Positions 15,755-23,969 of a stretch of 64,000 nt of DNA are shown one piece after another. Below the pieces are notes generated by a model. That model worked only from the letters and a program-made list of their open reading frames with translations. It had not been told where the DNA came from and searched no databases. Every line of letters begins with the position of its first letter. Position 1 is the first letter of the stretch. Both the position numbers and the translations under genes were made by a program. Where the stretch lies: assembly GCF_947492555.1 (NCBI RefSeq), contig NZ_CANLNE010000001.1:434001-498000 (forward strand), read 5' to 3'. This DNA is from an uncultured Roseobacter sp. (GTDB lineage Bacteria; Pseudomonadota; Alphaproteobacteria; Rhodobacterales; Rhodobacteraceae).

Positions 15755-16513
15755 TTACTTGCGCCTCCGAAAGAAGGATTTCGCCGTTTCCCGCTTCAAC
15801 CCGGCGATGGCGGACATCGGGTCGAGGTCATTCGGGCAAAAGACAGTGCAACTGCCCATCGAATGACAGTTGTGGCAACCTCCGACTCCCGACACCGCAT
15901 CCAAGATCTGGTCGTGCGCATCATGCTTTGCATCGTTCAACAGCGTCCAGGCGCGTTGCAGTGCGGCCGGACCGAGGTAGTCAGGATTGCCGGCCACCGT
16001 GTCACAGGCGGCATAGCAGATGGAACAGTTGATGCATTCTATTCCGGCGCTCGCCTCTACGCGGATCGCGTCTTGGGGATCGACTGGTGGGATGGGATCG
16101 TCCCGCGTGGCACTCGGCGCATGGGCACCTCCGGCGGTCACCCACTTGTCGAAAAACGGATCCATATCCGCGGCCAAGTCCTTGATCACTGGAAGGTTTC
16201 TTAGGGGCCCGATCTGTACCGCCCCGGCCTTCAGCACCTTTTTGACATGCGTGCGGCAGGTCCAGCGGGGTTGCCCGTTCACCATCATCGCGCAGGACCC
16301 GCACATGCCCACTCGGCAGGCAAAGCGGTAGGTCAGGGTCGCATCCGCGTAGTGCTGTATCCACGACACCACATCGAGGATCGTCTGGTTTTCCAGCGCC
16401 GGAACCTCAAAACGCTGATAGCCACCGCCCTCGGACGTGCCACGCCAGACCGAGACGTCAAGAGTGACGCCTTGCCCGTCCAATTCGCTTTCCTGACTTG
16501 TGACCGGTTTCAT
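15755..16513 (-). CDS. Succinate dehydrogenase/fumarate reductase-type iron-sulfur subunit
   Basis: 252 residues. Three cluster motifs appear in the usual order: [2Fe-2S] CRVGMCGSC plus a cysteine 11 residues later; [4Fe-4S] CINCSICYAAC; and [3Fe-4S] CHNC...CTVFCPNDLDP. The proline that normally follows the fourth cysteine of the 4Fe cluster is Asp here. I chose the ATG at 16513; the frame continues open upstream into the divergent promoter region but without coding character. It heads the seven-gene SDH/fumarase operon and passes electrons from the flavin to the membrane anchors. Confidence 0.88.
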   Translation of the reverse strand: MKPVTSQESELDGQGVTLDVSVWRGTSEGGGYQRFEVPALENQTILDVVSWIQHYADATLTYRFACRVGMCGSCAMMVNGQPRWTCRTHVKKVLKAGAVQIGPLRNLPVIKDLAADMDPFFDKWVTAGGAHAPSATRDDPIPPVDPQDAIRVEASAGIECINCSICYAACDTVAGNPDYLGPAALQRAWTLLNDAKHDAHDQILDAVSGVGGCHNCHSMGSCTVFCPNDLDPMSAIAGLKRETAKSFFRRRK

Positions 16514-16559
16514 TGCGCCTATGGTATAACCGCCAGAATAACTAACGAGAAGGAATATG

Positions 16560-16580
16560 TACTTATGTTTCTTGTAAGTA
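16560..16580. promoter_or_regulatory. Inverted repeat in the SDH operon/nitroreductase divergent promoter
   Basis: TACTTA (16560-16565) and TAAGTA (16575-16580) form a perfect 6-bp inverted repeat with a 9-nt spacer, followed by another half-site-like CTTAC. It lies in an AT-rich 94-bp region between the divergent starts at 16513 and 16608 and is a candidate operator for an unlinked regulator. Confidence 0.4.
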
Positions 16581-16607
16581 TTTCTTACTGTTTTAGCGGG
16601 TATTTCG

Positions 16608-17396
16608 ATGTCTGAAACCGCGCTCTCTGCAGCCCTGACACAGCGCTTTGGCGAGACGCCGGAGGTCCCCGAGGTTCTGGCCAAAATCCCGGTGTTAAAC
16701 GCCTTGGCCGCACGCGGTTCGTGCCGCAGTTTTACCGGTCAAACGGTTGATACGGACGTACTTGACACCCTTTGCGCATTGGCGCTTTGCGCGCCGTCAA
16801 AAAGCGATTTGCAACAGCGCGACATTCTCATAGTGACTGACCCGACACTGCTTGCGGCGCTGAAATCGCTGCTTGATGCGCAAGCCTGGATCGCCGATGC
16901 CCCGGCGATGGTCGTGTTTCTGGCCAACAACCGACGCCAGCGCCAAATGCAGATGATGCACAACCAACCCTTCCCGAACGATCACCTGGACGCGTTTTTC
17001 AATGCCAGTGTCGATGCGGGAATTGCTCTCGCCTTCTTCATGTCGGCAGCGGAGGCGGCGGGGCTGGGGTGCTGCCCGATCAGCACCATTCGCAACCACC
17101 TGCCGCGGGTCAAAGACCTTTTGGCCCTGCCGGATCACGTCTTTCCGGTGGCGGGCATGGCCGTGGGATACCCCAGTGCCGCACCGGGCGTCAGCGCCCG
17201 TCTGCCCTTAACCAAGACCGTCCATCGCGACCGGTTTTCGGATATCACCGAGGCAGACATCAAATCCTACGACACCCGCCGTCTGGCCGGGCAAAACGGT
17301 CCGGCATGGTCCGAAGCCAAGGCGAAGATGTACGCCGCCCCCCAGCGCACCGATTTTGCCGCCTTCCTCCGCAGCATCGGCTTCACGCTGGAGTGA
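16608..17396 (+). CDS. Nitroreductase-family flavoprotein
   Basis: 262 residues with the FMN-binding nitroreductase fold: RGSCRSFTGQTVDTDVLDTLCALALCAPSKSDLQQRDILIV at about 36-76 carries the typical R-x-S-R-F phosphate-binding start of the family, and AAEAAGLGCCPISTIRN near 150 matches the conserved GLGxxP(I) loop. It should use NAD(P)H to reduce a nitro, quinone or enone compound through FMN. It is divergent from the SDH/fumarase operon across a 94-bp region with an inverted repeat. Co-regulation with succinate metabolism is suggested by position, not shown. Confidence 0.85.
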   Translation: MSETALSAALTQRFGETPEVPEVLAKIPVLNALAARGSCRSFTGQTVDTDVLDTLCALALCAPSKSDLQQRDILIVTDPTLLAALKSLLDAQAWIADAPAMVVFLANNRRQRQMQMMHNQPFPNDHLDAFFNASVDAGIALAFFMSAAEAAGLGCCPISTIRNHLPRVKDLLALPDHVFPVAGMAVGYPSAAPGVSARLPLTKTVHRDRFSDITEADIKSYDTRRLAGQNGPAWSEAKAKMYAAPQRTDFAAFLRSIGFTLE

Positions 17397-17402
17397 CGCA
17401 GA

Positions 17403-18719
17403 TCACAACACCTCGTCGAAAGTCTTTTTCAATTTCGTGACGATCTCGTCCACATGGGCGTCTTCGATGATGAAGGGCGGTGCCAGCAGCACGTGATCGC
17501 CGGTCTGGCCATCGACGGTGCCGCCCATGGGATAACAGGCCAGCCCGTTCGACATGGCGGTCTGTTTGATCTGCTTGTTGATGCCCTTCGCCGGGTCGAA
17601 GGGTGTCTTGCTGGCCCGATCCTCGACGATCTCCAGGCCCCGAAACAGCCCGCGGCCGCGGATGTCTCCGATATGCGGATGCTGGCCAAACTCGGATTGC
17701 AGGGCGGACTGCAATTTCTCCCCCATCACCGCGCAGCGCTCAACCAAACCACCGGTCAGCTTCTTGAGCACCGCATTGCCCGCCGCACAAGCCGTGGGGT
17801 GACCAATGTAGGTATGGCCGTGCTGGAAAAAACCCGATCCATCGGCAATGGCCTGATGGATTTTGTCGGTGCATATCATCGCTCCGATGGGCTGGTACCC
17901 CGCACCAAGCCCCTTGGCGATGGTCACGATATCGGCGGTGATCCCCTCCTGTTCATGCGCGAACAGGCTGCCGGTGCGGCCCATGCCACACATGACCTCA
18001 TCCAAGATCAGCAGGATGCCATATTGATCGCAGATCTCCCGGACACGTTTGAAGTAGCCCTCGACCGGCGGCACCGCGCCAAGTGTGGCGCCCACCACCG
18101 GCTCGGCCACGAATCCGATCACCGTCTCGGGCCCAAGACGCAGTAATTCCGCCTCCAACTCGTTGGCGACCCGTTGGCCGTAGTCAAACGCGCTCTCACC
18201 CTCCTGCTGGCCACGATAGGCGTAGCAGGGCGAGATCAGCGAGGTCTCCACCATGATCGGCGCAAAGGCCTGCTTGCGCCAGACGTTGCCGCCGGTGGCC
18301 AGCGCGCCAAGGGTGTTTCCATGATAGCTCTGCCGCCGCGCAATGAAATGCCGCCGTTCCGACTGGCCGATTTCCACAAAGTACTGACGCGCCAGTTTCA
18401 GTGCCGCCTCCACCGCCTCGGAACCGCCGGAGACGAAGTAGACCTTGTCCAGATCACCCGGTGCTTCTTCCACAAGCCGGTCCGCCAGTTCTTCCGCCGG
18501 ATCAGAGGTAAAGAAGCTTGTGTGCGCATAAGCCAGCTGCGCCACCTGCGCCTGAATCGCTGCGATCACATCCGGGTCACCATGCCCGAGGCAGGACACC
18601 GCCGCACCGCCTGATCCGTCAAAATATTCATTGCCTTCAGCATCATAGAGGTACGCGCCTTTACCTATAGACGCCCGCCGAAGATTGGTCCTAGAGTGCC
18701 GGGCAAACACATGTGACAT
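17403..18719 (-). CDS. Class III PLP-dependent aminotransferase
   Basis: 438 residues, the usual length of omega-amino acid:pyruvate-type transaminases. Family motifs are present: GSGGAAVSCLGHGDPDV at the N-terminus, FVSGGSEAVEAALKLARQYF (PLP phosphate site), EPVVGATLGAVPPVEGYF, LLILDEVMCGMGRTG (PLP-ring Asp) and TIAKGLGAGYQPIGA with the Schiff-base lysine. The start at 18719 follows AGGGAGATTTCGA; the open frame upstream crosses the RpiR promoter. It would deaminate an amine or beta/omega-amino acid, probably one imported by the divergent TRAP-TAXI system, whose regulator gene lies just upstream. Confidence 0.88.
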   Translation of the reverse strand: MSHVFARHSRTNLRRASIGKGAYLYDAEGNEYFDGSGGAAVSCLGHGDPDVIAAIQAQVAQLAYAHTSFFTSDPAEELADRLVEEAPGDLDKVYFVSGGSEAVEAALKLARQYFVEIGQSERRHFIARRQSYHGNTLGALATGGNVWRKQAFAPIMVETSLISPCYAYRGQQEGESAFDYGQRVANELEAELLRLGPETVIGFVAEPVVGATLGAVPPVEGYFKRVREICDQYGILLILDEVMCGMGRTGSLFAHEQEGITADIVTIAKGLGAGYQPIGAMICTDKIHQAIADGSGFFQHGHTYIGHPTACAAGNAVLKKLTGGLVERCAVMGEKLQSALQSEFGQHPHIGDIRGRGLFRGLEIVEDRASKTPFDPAKGINKQIKQTAMSNGLACYPMGGTVDGQTGDHVLLAPPFIIEDAHVDEIVTKLKKTFDEVL

Positions 18720-18769
18720 TCGAAATCTCCCTTGTTGCGCTGCCAAGTGTGAAACATATGGAGCCTTCG

Positions 18770-18811
18770 TTGACAATGCGCTGAAACAAATGAATCCTCT
18801 TCTGAGGATTC
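18770..18811. promoter_or_regulatory. RpiR promoter with perfect 8-bp inverted repeat
   Basis: GAATCCTC (18792-18799) and GAGGATTC (18804-18811) form a perfect inverted repeat with TTCT in the loop. A -35-like TTGACA lies at 18770-18775, so the repeat would cover the -10/start region of the regulator gene, a good position for autoregulation. It also lies upstream of the divergent aminotransferase. Confidence 0.5.
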
Positions 18812-18832
18812 GTGACGGCTGGGGGAGCCTGC

Positions 18833-19696
18833 GTGGACGGACCACTCGATATCAGGATATCTGCGAGCTATGACGACCTCAGCGGCAAGCTGAAACAGGC
18901 CGCGGATTACCTTGTCGAGAACCAGATCGATATCGCGACCCGCTCCCTGCGGTCCGTGGCCGAACAAAGCGATATCGCGCCCGCGTCCTTTTCCCGCCTT
19001 GCGCGGGCCCTGGGATATGAGGATTTCGGTGCGTTGCGGGGGGATTTGCGCACCTCCATCGGGCGTCGCGTCAACCGCGCCACCCCGCGCGAGCAGCAGC
19101 TGTCCACCCTGCAGAGCGAAGGTCAAGTCGATTTCCCGGAAAGCTTTGCGGCCGCATGCGTCCGCAACATCGAGACCCTCGCCGGCAGCCTGCCCGCCTC
19201 GCAGCTGGAGGAGACGGTGCAGAAACTGCACGCGGCCCGCACGGTCATGGTGTTCGGCGCGCTCAGCTCAACCGGTGTCGCGGAACATCTGACCTATATG
19301 GCGGGCCTGCTTTTTGACAACTGGAGCCTGGCCGGGCGGATGGGCGCATCGCTGGGCGCGGGTCTGGCGGGCCTCTCCGACGAAGACGTGGTGATCGTCA
19401 TCACCCAATCCCCCTTTTCGCCCCGCGCCGCGCGGGCGGCGGAACTGGCACGCGAAAACGGGTGCTTTGTGGTGGTCATCACCGACACCCACACCTGCCC
19501 GGCGCTTAAATATGCAGCAGCCGGGTTCATCACCCCCTCCAAGACACCGCATTTCTTTTCCTCCTACACGGCATCGCTTTTCTTCGTGGAAACCCTGATG
19601 GGCCTTCTGGCACGGATCGGGGGCGAGGCGTCGCGGCAGCGCATTGCCGAGGTGGAACAGAACAACCGCCGTTTACAAGAAGTTTCAGACGGCTAA
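18833..19696 (+). CDS. RpiR-family transcriptional regulator (HTH + SIS domain)
   Basis: About 287 residues. The N-terminal RpiR helix-turn-helix ([32 protein letters not shown], about residues 40-75) is followed by a SIS domain from about 120 to 255 with [26 protein letters not shown] and [24 protein letters not shown]. The GTG at 18833 was chosen because it follows GGGGGAG by 6 nt; the frame is open from a GTG at 18812, which lies within the promoter palindrome region. SIS domains normally sense phosphosugars, but RpiR regulators also control amino-compound catabolism. It probably regulates the TRAP genes downstream and the divergent aminotransferase. Confidence 0.87.
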   Translation: MDGPLDIRISASYDDLSGKLKQAADYLVENQIDIATRSLRSVAEQSDIAPASFSRLARALGYEDFGALRGDLRTSIGRRVNRATPREQQLSTLQSEGQVDFPESFAAACVRNIETLAGSLPASQLEETVQKLHAARTVMVFGALSSTGVAEHLTYMAGLLFDNWSLAGRMGASLGAGLAGLSDEDVVIVITQSPFSPRAARAAELARENGCFVVVITDTHTCPALKYAAAGFITPSKTPHFFSSYTASLFFVETLMGLLARIGGEASRQRIAEVEQNNRRLQEVSDG

Positions 19697-19730
19697 CCTA
19701 CGACTCATAATCCAAATAAGGGAGACAAAA

Positions 19731-20699
19731 ATGTTCAATGGATTGAAAATGACCGCCGCCGGTGCGGCGCTGGCGATGTTGACGGCGCCGGTTGCCATGG
19801 CGGAGGAATTCATCACCATCGGTACCGGTGGTGTCACGGGGGTCTACTACCCCACCGGTGGCGCGATCTGCCGTCTGGTGAACAAGGGCCGCAAAGAGCA
19901 CGGCATCCGCTGCTCGGTCGAATCCACCGGCGGGTCGGTCTACAACATCAACACCATCCGCGCGGGCGAGCTGGAGTTCGGTGTCGCGCAATCCGACTGG
20001 CAGTACCACGCCTACAAAGGCACCTCGCGCTTTGAGGAGCAAGGGCCGTTTGAAGACCTGCGTGCCGTGTTCTCCGTGCACCCGGAGCCCTTCACAGTGG
20101 TGGCGCGTGCCGATGCCGGCATCACCAGCTTTGCCGATCTGAAAGGCAAGCGGGTCAATATCGGCAACCCCGGCTCCGGTCAGCGTGGCACCATGGAAGT
20201 GGTGATGGAGAAGATGGGCTGGAGCACATCCGATCTGGCGCTGGCGTCCGAACTGAAGGCGGCCGAGCAATCGGCAGCGCTTTGCGACAACCAGATCGAT
20301 GCGATGATCTACACCGTGGGTCACCCCTCGGGCTCCATCCAGGAAGCCACAACCGCCTGCGATTCCGTGCTGGTTGAAGTTTCAGGTGCCGAGATCGACG
20401 CGCTGATCGGCGACAATTCCTACTACCGCTCCGCCAAGATCCCCGGCGGCATGTATCGTGGCACCGATGGTGACGTGGCCACCTTCGGCGTGGGCGCAAC
20501 CTTCGTGACCTCCGCAAGCGTGTCCGAGGATGCGGTCTATGCGGTTGTTTCGGCTGTCTTTGACAACTTCGAAGACTTCAAGAAGCTGCACCCGGCCTTT
20601 GCTAACCTGACAGCGGAAGAAATGGCAACAGCTGGCCTGTCCGCGCCGCTGCACCCCGGTGCTGCGAAATACTACAAGGAAAAAGGCTGGGTTGAGTAA
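19731..20699 (+). CDS. TRAP transporter solute receptor, TAXI family
   Basis: 322 residues with a Sec signal ([24 protein letters not shown]). The mature part begins [26 protein letters not shown], the defining TAXI-family N-terminus, followed by [29 protein letters not shown] 19731 follows AAGGGAGAC; the frame is open upstream, overlapping the regulator gene, but only the internal start has a signal peptide and ribosome site. It delivers a ligand to the fused DctQM permease encoded next. TAXI receptors often bind amino acids or dicarboxylates; the neighbouring aminotransferase favours an amino compound. Confidence 0.93.
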   Translation: MFNGLKMTAAGAALAMLTAPVAMAEEFITIGTGGVTGVYYPTGGAICRLVNKGRKEHGIRCSVESTGGSVYNINTIRAGELEFGVAQSDWQYHAYKGTSRFEEQGPFEDLRAVFSVHPEPFTVVARADAGITSFADLKGKRVNIGNPGSGQRGTMEVVMEKMGWSTSDLALASELKAAEQSAALCDNQIDAMIYTVGHPSGSIQEATTACDSVLVEVSGAEIDALIGDNSYYRSAKIPGGMYRGTDGDVATFGVGATFVTSASVSEDAVYAVVSAVFDNFEDFKKLHPAFANLTAEEMATAGLSAPLHPGAAKYYKEKGWVE

Positions 20700-20719
20700 A
20701 CCCACCCCATGCCAACGCG

Positions 20720-20739
20720 AGGGGCGGTCCGCCGCCCCT
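20720..20739 (+). terminator. GC hairpin between TAXI receptor and TRAP permease genes
   Basis: AGGGGCGG (20720-20727) pairs perfectly with CCGCCCCT (20732-20739) across a TCCG loop. There is no long T run, so it is more likely an mRNA-stabilising or attenuating hairpin that raises receptor over permease levels than a full terminator. Confidence 0.6.
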
Positions 20740-20816
20740 TGAAGCCCGCCAAAGGGCACACAAAACGACAAAAAGCCGCATCCAAAAATAACGCGGCACG
20801 TCAGGGAGACAGTTAA

Positions 20817-23432
20817 ATGGCAGATAAGACAAGCGGCGGCCGCGCGCTGACCGAAGAAGAACTTCAGGACCTCGTCTCCTCGTCGGACGCAGGGGCCCGT
20901 AATCCGGCCGGGTCCGTCGGCACTTTTCTGGCGATTGTCGCAATCGTCTGGTCCCTGTTTCAGGTGATGCTGGCCTCGCCACTGTCCAATCAACTGTTGC
21001 CCGGATCGGTGATCAACAACTCGCGCCAGATCCATCTGGGTTTTGCCATTTTCCTGGCCTTCATGGCCTATCCGGCGCTGAAATCCAGCCCGCGTCACTA
21101 CATCCCGATCCAGGATTGGGTGCTCGCGCTCGCTGGCACGTTCATAGCGCTCTATGGCTATATTTTTTACGACAAGATCGTGAATTCAGGTGGCCTCGCC
21201 GATGACACCGACAAGTGGTTCGCACTGGTTGGCCTGATCATCCTCTTCGAAGGCGCCCGCCGCGCGCTTGGCCCCGCCATGGCGATCATCGCCACGATCT
21301 TTCTGCTCTATGTGTTCTTTGGATCCTCAACCGCTGTGCCCGATGTGATCCGATGGAAAGGCGCGAGCTTGCAAAAGGCGATGAGCCATATGTGGATCAC
21401 CTCCGAGGGGGTCTTTGGCATCGCGCTCGGGGTCTCAACGAAATTCGTCTTCCTCTTCGTGCTCTTCGGCGCGCTGCTCGATAAGGCGGGCGCGGGCAAC
21501 TACTTCATCAAGATGGCTTTTGGCGCGCTGGGACACCTGCGCGGTGGTCCGGCGAAGGCCGCCGTGGTCGGCTCTGCCGCCACCGGCCTGATCTCGGGCT
21601 CCTCTATCGCCAATGTTGTGACCACCGGCACCTTTACCATCCCGCTGATGAAACGCGTGGGCTTCTCCTCCGAGAAGGGCGGCGCGGTCGAGGTGGCCTC
21701 TTCCGTGAACGGCCAGATCATGCCACCGGTGATGGGGGCCGCAGCCTTCCTGATGGTGGAATACGTGGGCATCTCTTACGTCGAGGTCATTACCCACGCC
21801 TTCCTGCCCGCAACGATTTCCTACATCGCGCTGGTCTATATCGTGCATCTGGAAGCGGTGAAGAACAACATGCCAACGCTGGGTAACCGCGTGGTCTCGA
21901 TGGGCAAGACCATCGGCGGCATGGCGGCTTTCTTCGTCGGTTTTGCGCTGCTCTGCTACGGTGTGCAGTATCCGGTGAAATGGATCACGGCGCTGCTGCC
22001 CAACTCGGGCTTGCTGTTGTCGGCGCTGGTCTTCCTTGCCTATGTCGCACTGCTGGCGCTGGCCGCCAAGGTGCCCGATCTGCAGCCGGATGACCCCAAT
22101 GCAGAAGAGATCGAACTGCCTGTTGTGGGCGAGATCTACAAGGCCGGTCTCTACTTCCTGCTGCCGATCATTGTGCTGGTCTACTTCCTGATGATCGAGC
22201 AGAAATCCCCCGGCCTTTCGGCCTTCTGGGCCACCTCGCTGCTCTTCGTGATCCTGCTGACACAGAAACCGCTCAAGTCGATCTTCCGCGGTGAAAACAA
22301 CATGGCCAACGCCTTCAAGGACGGCGTGGTCGACCTGCTGCAGGGCCTGATCGACGGCGCACGTAATATGATCGGCATCGGCCTTGCCACCGCAACCGCC
22401 GGTGTCATCGTCGGCACGGTGACGCTAACGGGTGTCGGTCAGGTCATGGCCGACCTGGTTGAGTTCCTCTCAGGCGGCAACCTGATCCTGATGCTGATCA
22501 TGGTGGGGCTTCTCAGCCTCATCCTCGGCATGGGCCTGCCCACGACGGCGAATTACATCGTGGTCTCGTCGCTGATGGCGGGTGTTGTGGTAGAGCTGGG
22601 CGCGCAGTCCGGCCTCATCGTGCCGCTGATCGCCGTGCACCTCTTTGTGTTTTATTTCGGGATCATGGCAGATGTGACGCCCCCCGTGGGCCTTGCCAGT
22701 TTCGCCGCCGCCGCGGTCTCAGGTGGCGATGCAATCCGCACGGGCTTTGTAGCGTTTTTCTACAGCCTGCGCACGGTTGCCCTGCCTTTCGTCTTCATCT
22801 TCAACACGGATTTGTTGTTGATCGATGTGGGATGGGCACAGGGCATACTGGTGTTCATAACGGCCACCATCGCCATCCTCGTCTTCACCGCTGGCACCAT
22901 GGGCTATTTCCTGACCCGCAACCGGATCTATGAGAGCATAGCGCTGATCTTCATCGCCTTTATGCTCTTCCGTCCGGATTTCTTCATGGACCGCCTGCAG
23001 CCTCCGTTTGAGGATATCGCCCCGGCCAACTTTGCCGAGAAGGTGGAGAGCGCGCCCGTGGGTCGTGAATTCCGGGTGATCGTCAGCGGCCCCGACTTCG
23101 ATACCGGCGAGACCAAGGAAACCACGCTGCTGGTGCCCATCGGTGAAGAAGCTGAAGGCACCCGGATGGAAGCCTACGGCCTGCTGACCGTTGAAGAGGG
23201 TGATGAAATCGCCTTGGAAGAGCCGCTCTTTGGCACACCCTATGCGGAAACCTTCCAGGGCTATGACTTCTACGGCGACGAATTCGTGACCGTCAAAGCC
23301 GTGAAGGCCCCGGCGGATCAGATGCCAAAGGAGCTAGTGTTCCTGCCGGCCCTGTTGTTCCTCGGGCTGATCGTCCTGCTGCAACGCGGCCGTGTGGGTA
23401 AAGAAGAAAAACAGGAAGGAGTCACCGCATGA
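20817..23432 (+). CDS. TRAP transporter fused DctQM permease (4TM/12TM) with C-terminal DUF3394-type domain
   Basis: 871 residues. A short DctQ-like 4-helix part (about 40-160) is fused to a 12-helix DctM part that starts near residue 165 and shows the family segments GPAKAAVVGSAATGLISGSSIANVVTTGTFTIPLMK and GLLSLILGMGLPTTANYIVVSSLMAGV. After the last M-part helix there is an extra domain of about 130 residues (roughly 730-850) ending in one more helix, matching the DUF3394 tail of some TAXI permeases. The ATG at 20817 has GGGAGAC upstream. It performs Na+-driven uptake of the receptor's ligand. The stop overlaps the uspA start. Confidence 0.92.
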   Translation: MADKTSGGRALTEEELQDLVSSSDAGARNPAGSVGTFLAIVAIVWSLFQVMLASPLSNQLLPGSVINNSRQIHLGFAIFLAFMAYPALKSSPRHYIPIQDWVLALAGTFIALYGYIFYDKIVNSGGLADDTDKWFALVGLIILFEGARRALGPAMAIIATIFLLYVFFGSSTAVPDVIRWKGASLQKAMSHMWITSEGVFGIALGVSTKFVFLFVLFGALLDKAGAGNYFIKMAFGALGHLRGGPAKAAVVGSAATGLISGSSIANVVTTGTFTIPLMKRVGFSSEKGGAVEVASSVNGQIMPPVMGAAAFLMVEYVGISYVEVITHAFLPATISYIALVYIVHLEAVKNNMPTLGNRVVSMGKTIGGMAAFFVGFALLCYGVQYPVKWITALLPNSGLLLSALVFLAYVALLALAAKVPDLQPDDPNAEEIELPVVGEIYKAGLYFLLPIIVLVYFLMIEQKSPGLSAFWATSLLFVILLTQKPLKSIFRGENNMANAFKDGVVDLLQGLIDGARNMIGIGLATATAGVIVGTVTLTGVGQVMADLVEFLSGGNLILMLIMVGLLSLILGMGLPTTANYIVVSSLMAGVVVELGAQSGLIVPLIAVHLFVFYFGIMADVTPPVGLASFAAAAVSGGDAIRTGFVAFFYSLRTVALPFVFIFNTDLLLIDVGWAQGILVFITATIAILVFTAGTMGYFLTRNRIYESIALIFIAFMLFRPDFFMDRLQPPFEDIAPANFAEKVESAPVGREFRVIVSGPDFDTGETKETTLLVPIGEEAEGTRMEAYGLLTVEEGDEIALEEPLFGTPYAETFQGYDFYGDEFVTVKAVKAPADQMPKELVFLPALLFLGLIVLLQRGRVGKEEKQEGVTA

Positions 23433-23860
23433 GCCGTTCAGTTCTCTGCGCGATTGATGTCAGCCACAAGGGCCAGGACGCGGAGGTTCTGCGCGTGGCT
23501 AAAAAGCTCGCCGACCTCGACGGCGCATCGCTCGACGTGATGACGGTTGTGCCCGATTTCGGCGAAAGCATCGTCGGCAGTTTCTTCGAGGCCGACCACC
23601 ACGAAAAGGCGGTCGCCGAGGCGCGTCAAATGCTGAGTGACGAAATCACCGCCAGCATTGGCGCGGATGTGGATGCGATGGTGCGCCATGTGGTGGCAAC
23701 CGGGAACGCCTATGAGGAAATCCTGCATGTGGCGCGGGAGACGGATTGCGGGCTGATCGTGATCGGCGCCCACAAGCCGGACTTCAAGGATTACCTGCTG
23801 GGTCCGAACGCGGCCCGTGTTGTCCGGCACTCCAATTGCAGCGTGCACGTCGTCCGCTGA
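23429..23860 (+). CDS. Universal stress protein (UspA family) linked to TRAP transporter
   Basis: 143 residues with the USP alpha/beta fold: VLCAIDVSHKGQDAEVLRVAKKLA at the start and ETDCGLIVIGAHKPDFKDYLLGPNAARVVRHSNCSVHVVR at the end. The ATP-binding G-x2-G-x9-G-(S/T) motif is only partly kept (GAHK...LLGPNA), so ATP binding is uncertain. It overlaps the TRAP permease gene by ATGA. In Halomonas the USP TeaD is encoded with and regulates the TeaABC TRAP transporter, so a similar control role is a reasonable inference. Confidence 0.88.
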   Translation: MSRSVLCAIDVSHKGQDAEVLRVAKKLADLDGASLDVMTVVPDFGESIVGSFFEADHHEKAVAEARQMLSDEITASIGADVDAMVRHVVATGNAYEEILHVARETDCGLIVIGAHKPDFKDYLLGPNAARVVRHSNCSVHVVR

Positions 23861-23884
23861 TTGCTCCTTCTTTTTGACCTCTAA

Positions 23885-23917
23885 AACGCGCTCCAAAAGG
23901 GGCGCGTTTTTCTTTGC
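23885..23917 (+). terminator. Rho-independent terminator after uspA
   Basis: AAAACGCGCTCC (23885-23896) and GGGGCGCGTTTT (23901-23912) pair with one wobble around AAAA, followed by a T-rich run. It ends the RpiR/TRAP/uspA transcript 25 bp after the stop codon. Confidence 0.85.
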
Positions 23918-23935
23918 CCCCACCGCAGATCAGTC

Positions 23936-23969
23936 TTGCACGACTCATTATTTCATATATTCATGAAAT
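23936..23969 (+). promoter_or_regulatory. ars operon promoter with ArsR-type palindrome abutting the start codon
   Basis: ATTTCAT (23950-23956) and ATGAAAT (23963-23969) form a perfect 7-bp inverted repeat with a 6-nt spacer, ending one base before the arsR-arsC ATG at 23970. TTGCAC at 23936-23941 may be the -35 and TATATT at 23956-23961 the -10 (14-bp spacing, short). With that -10 the transcript would start at or within a few bases of the ATG, so translation may be leaderless. No Shine-Dalgarno sequence is present. Confidence 0.6.
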
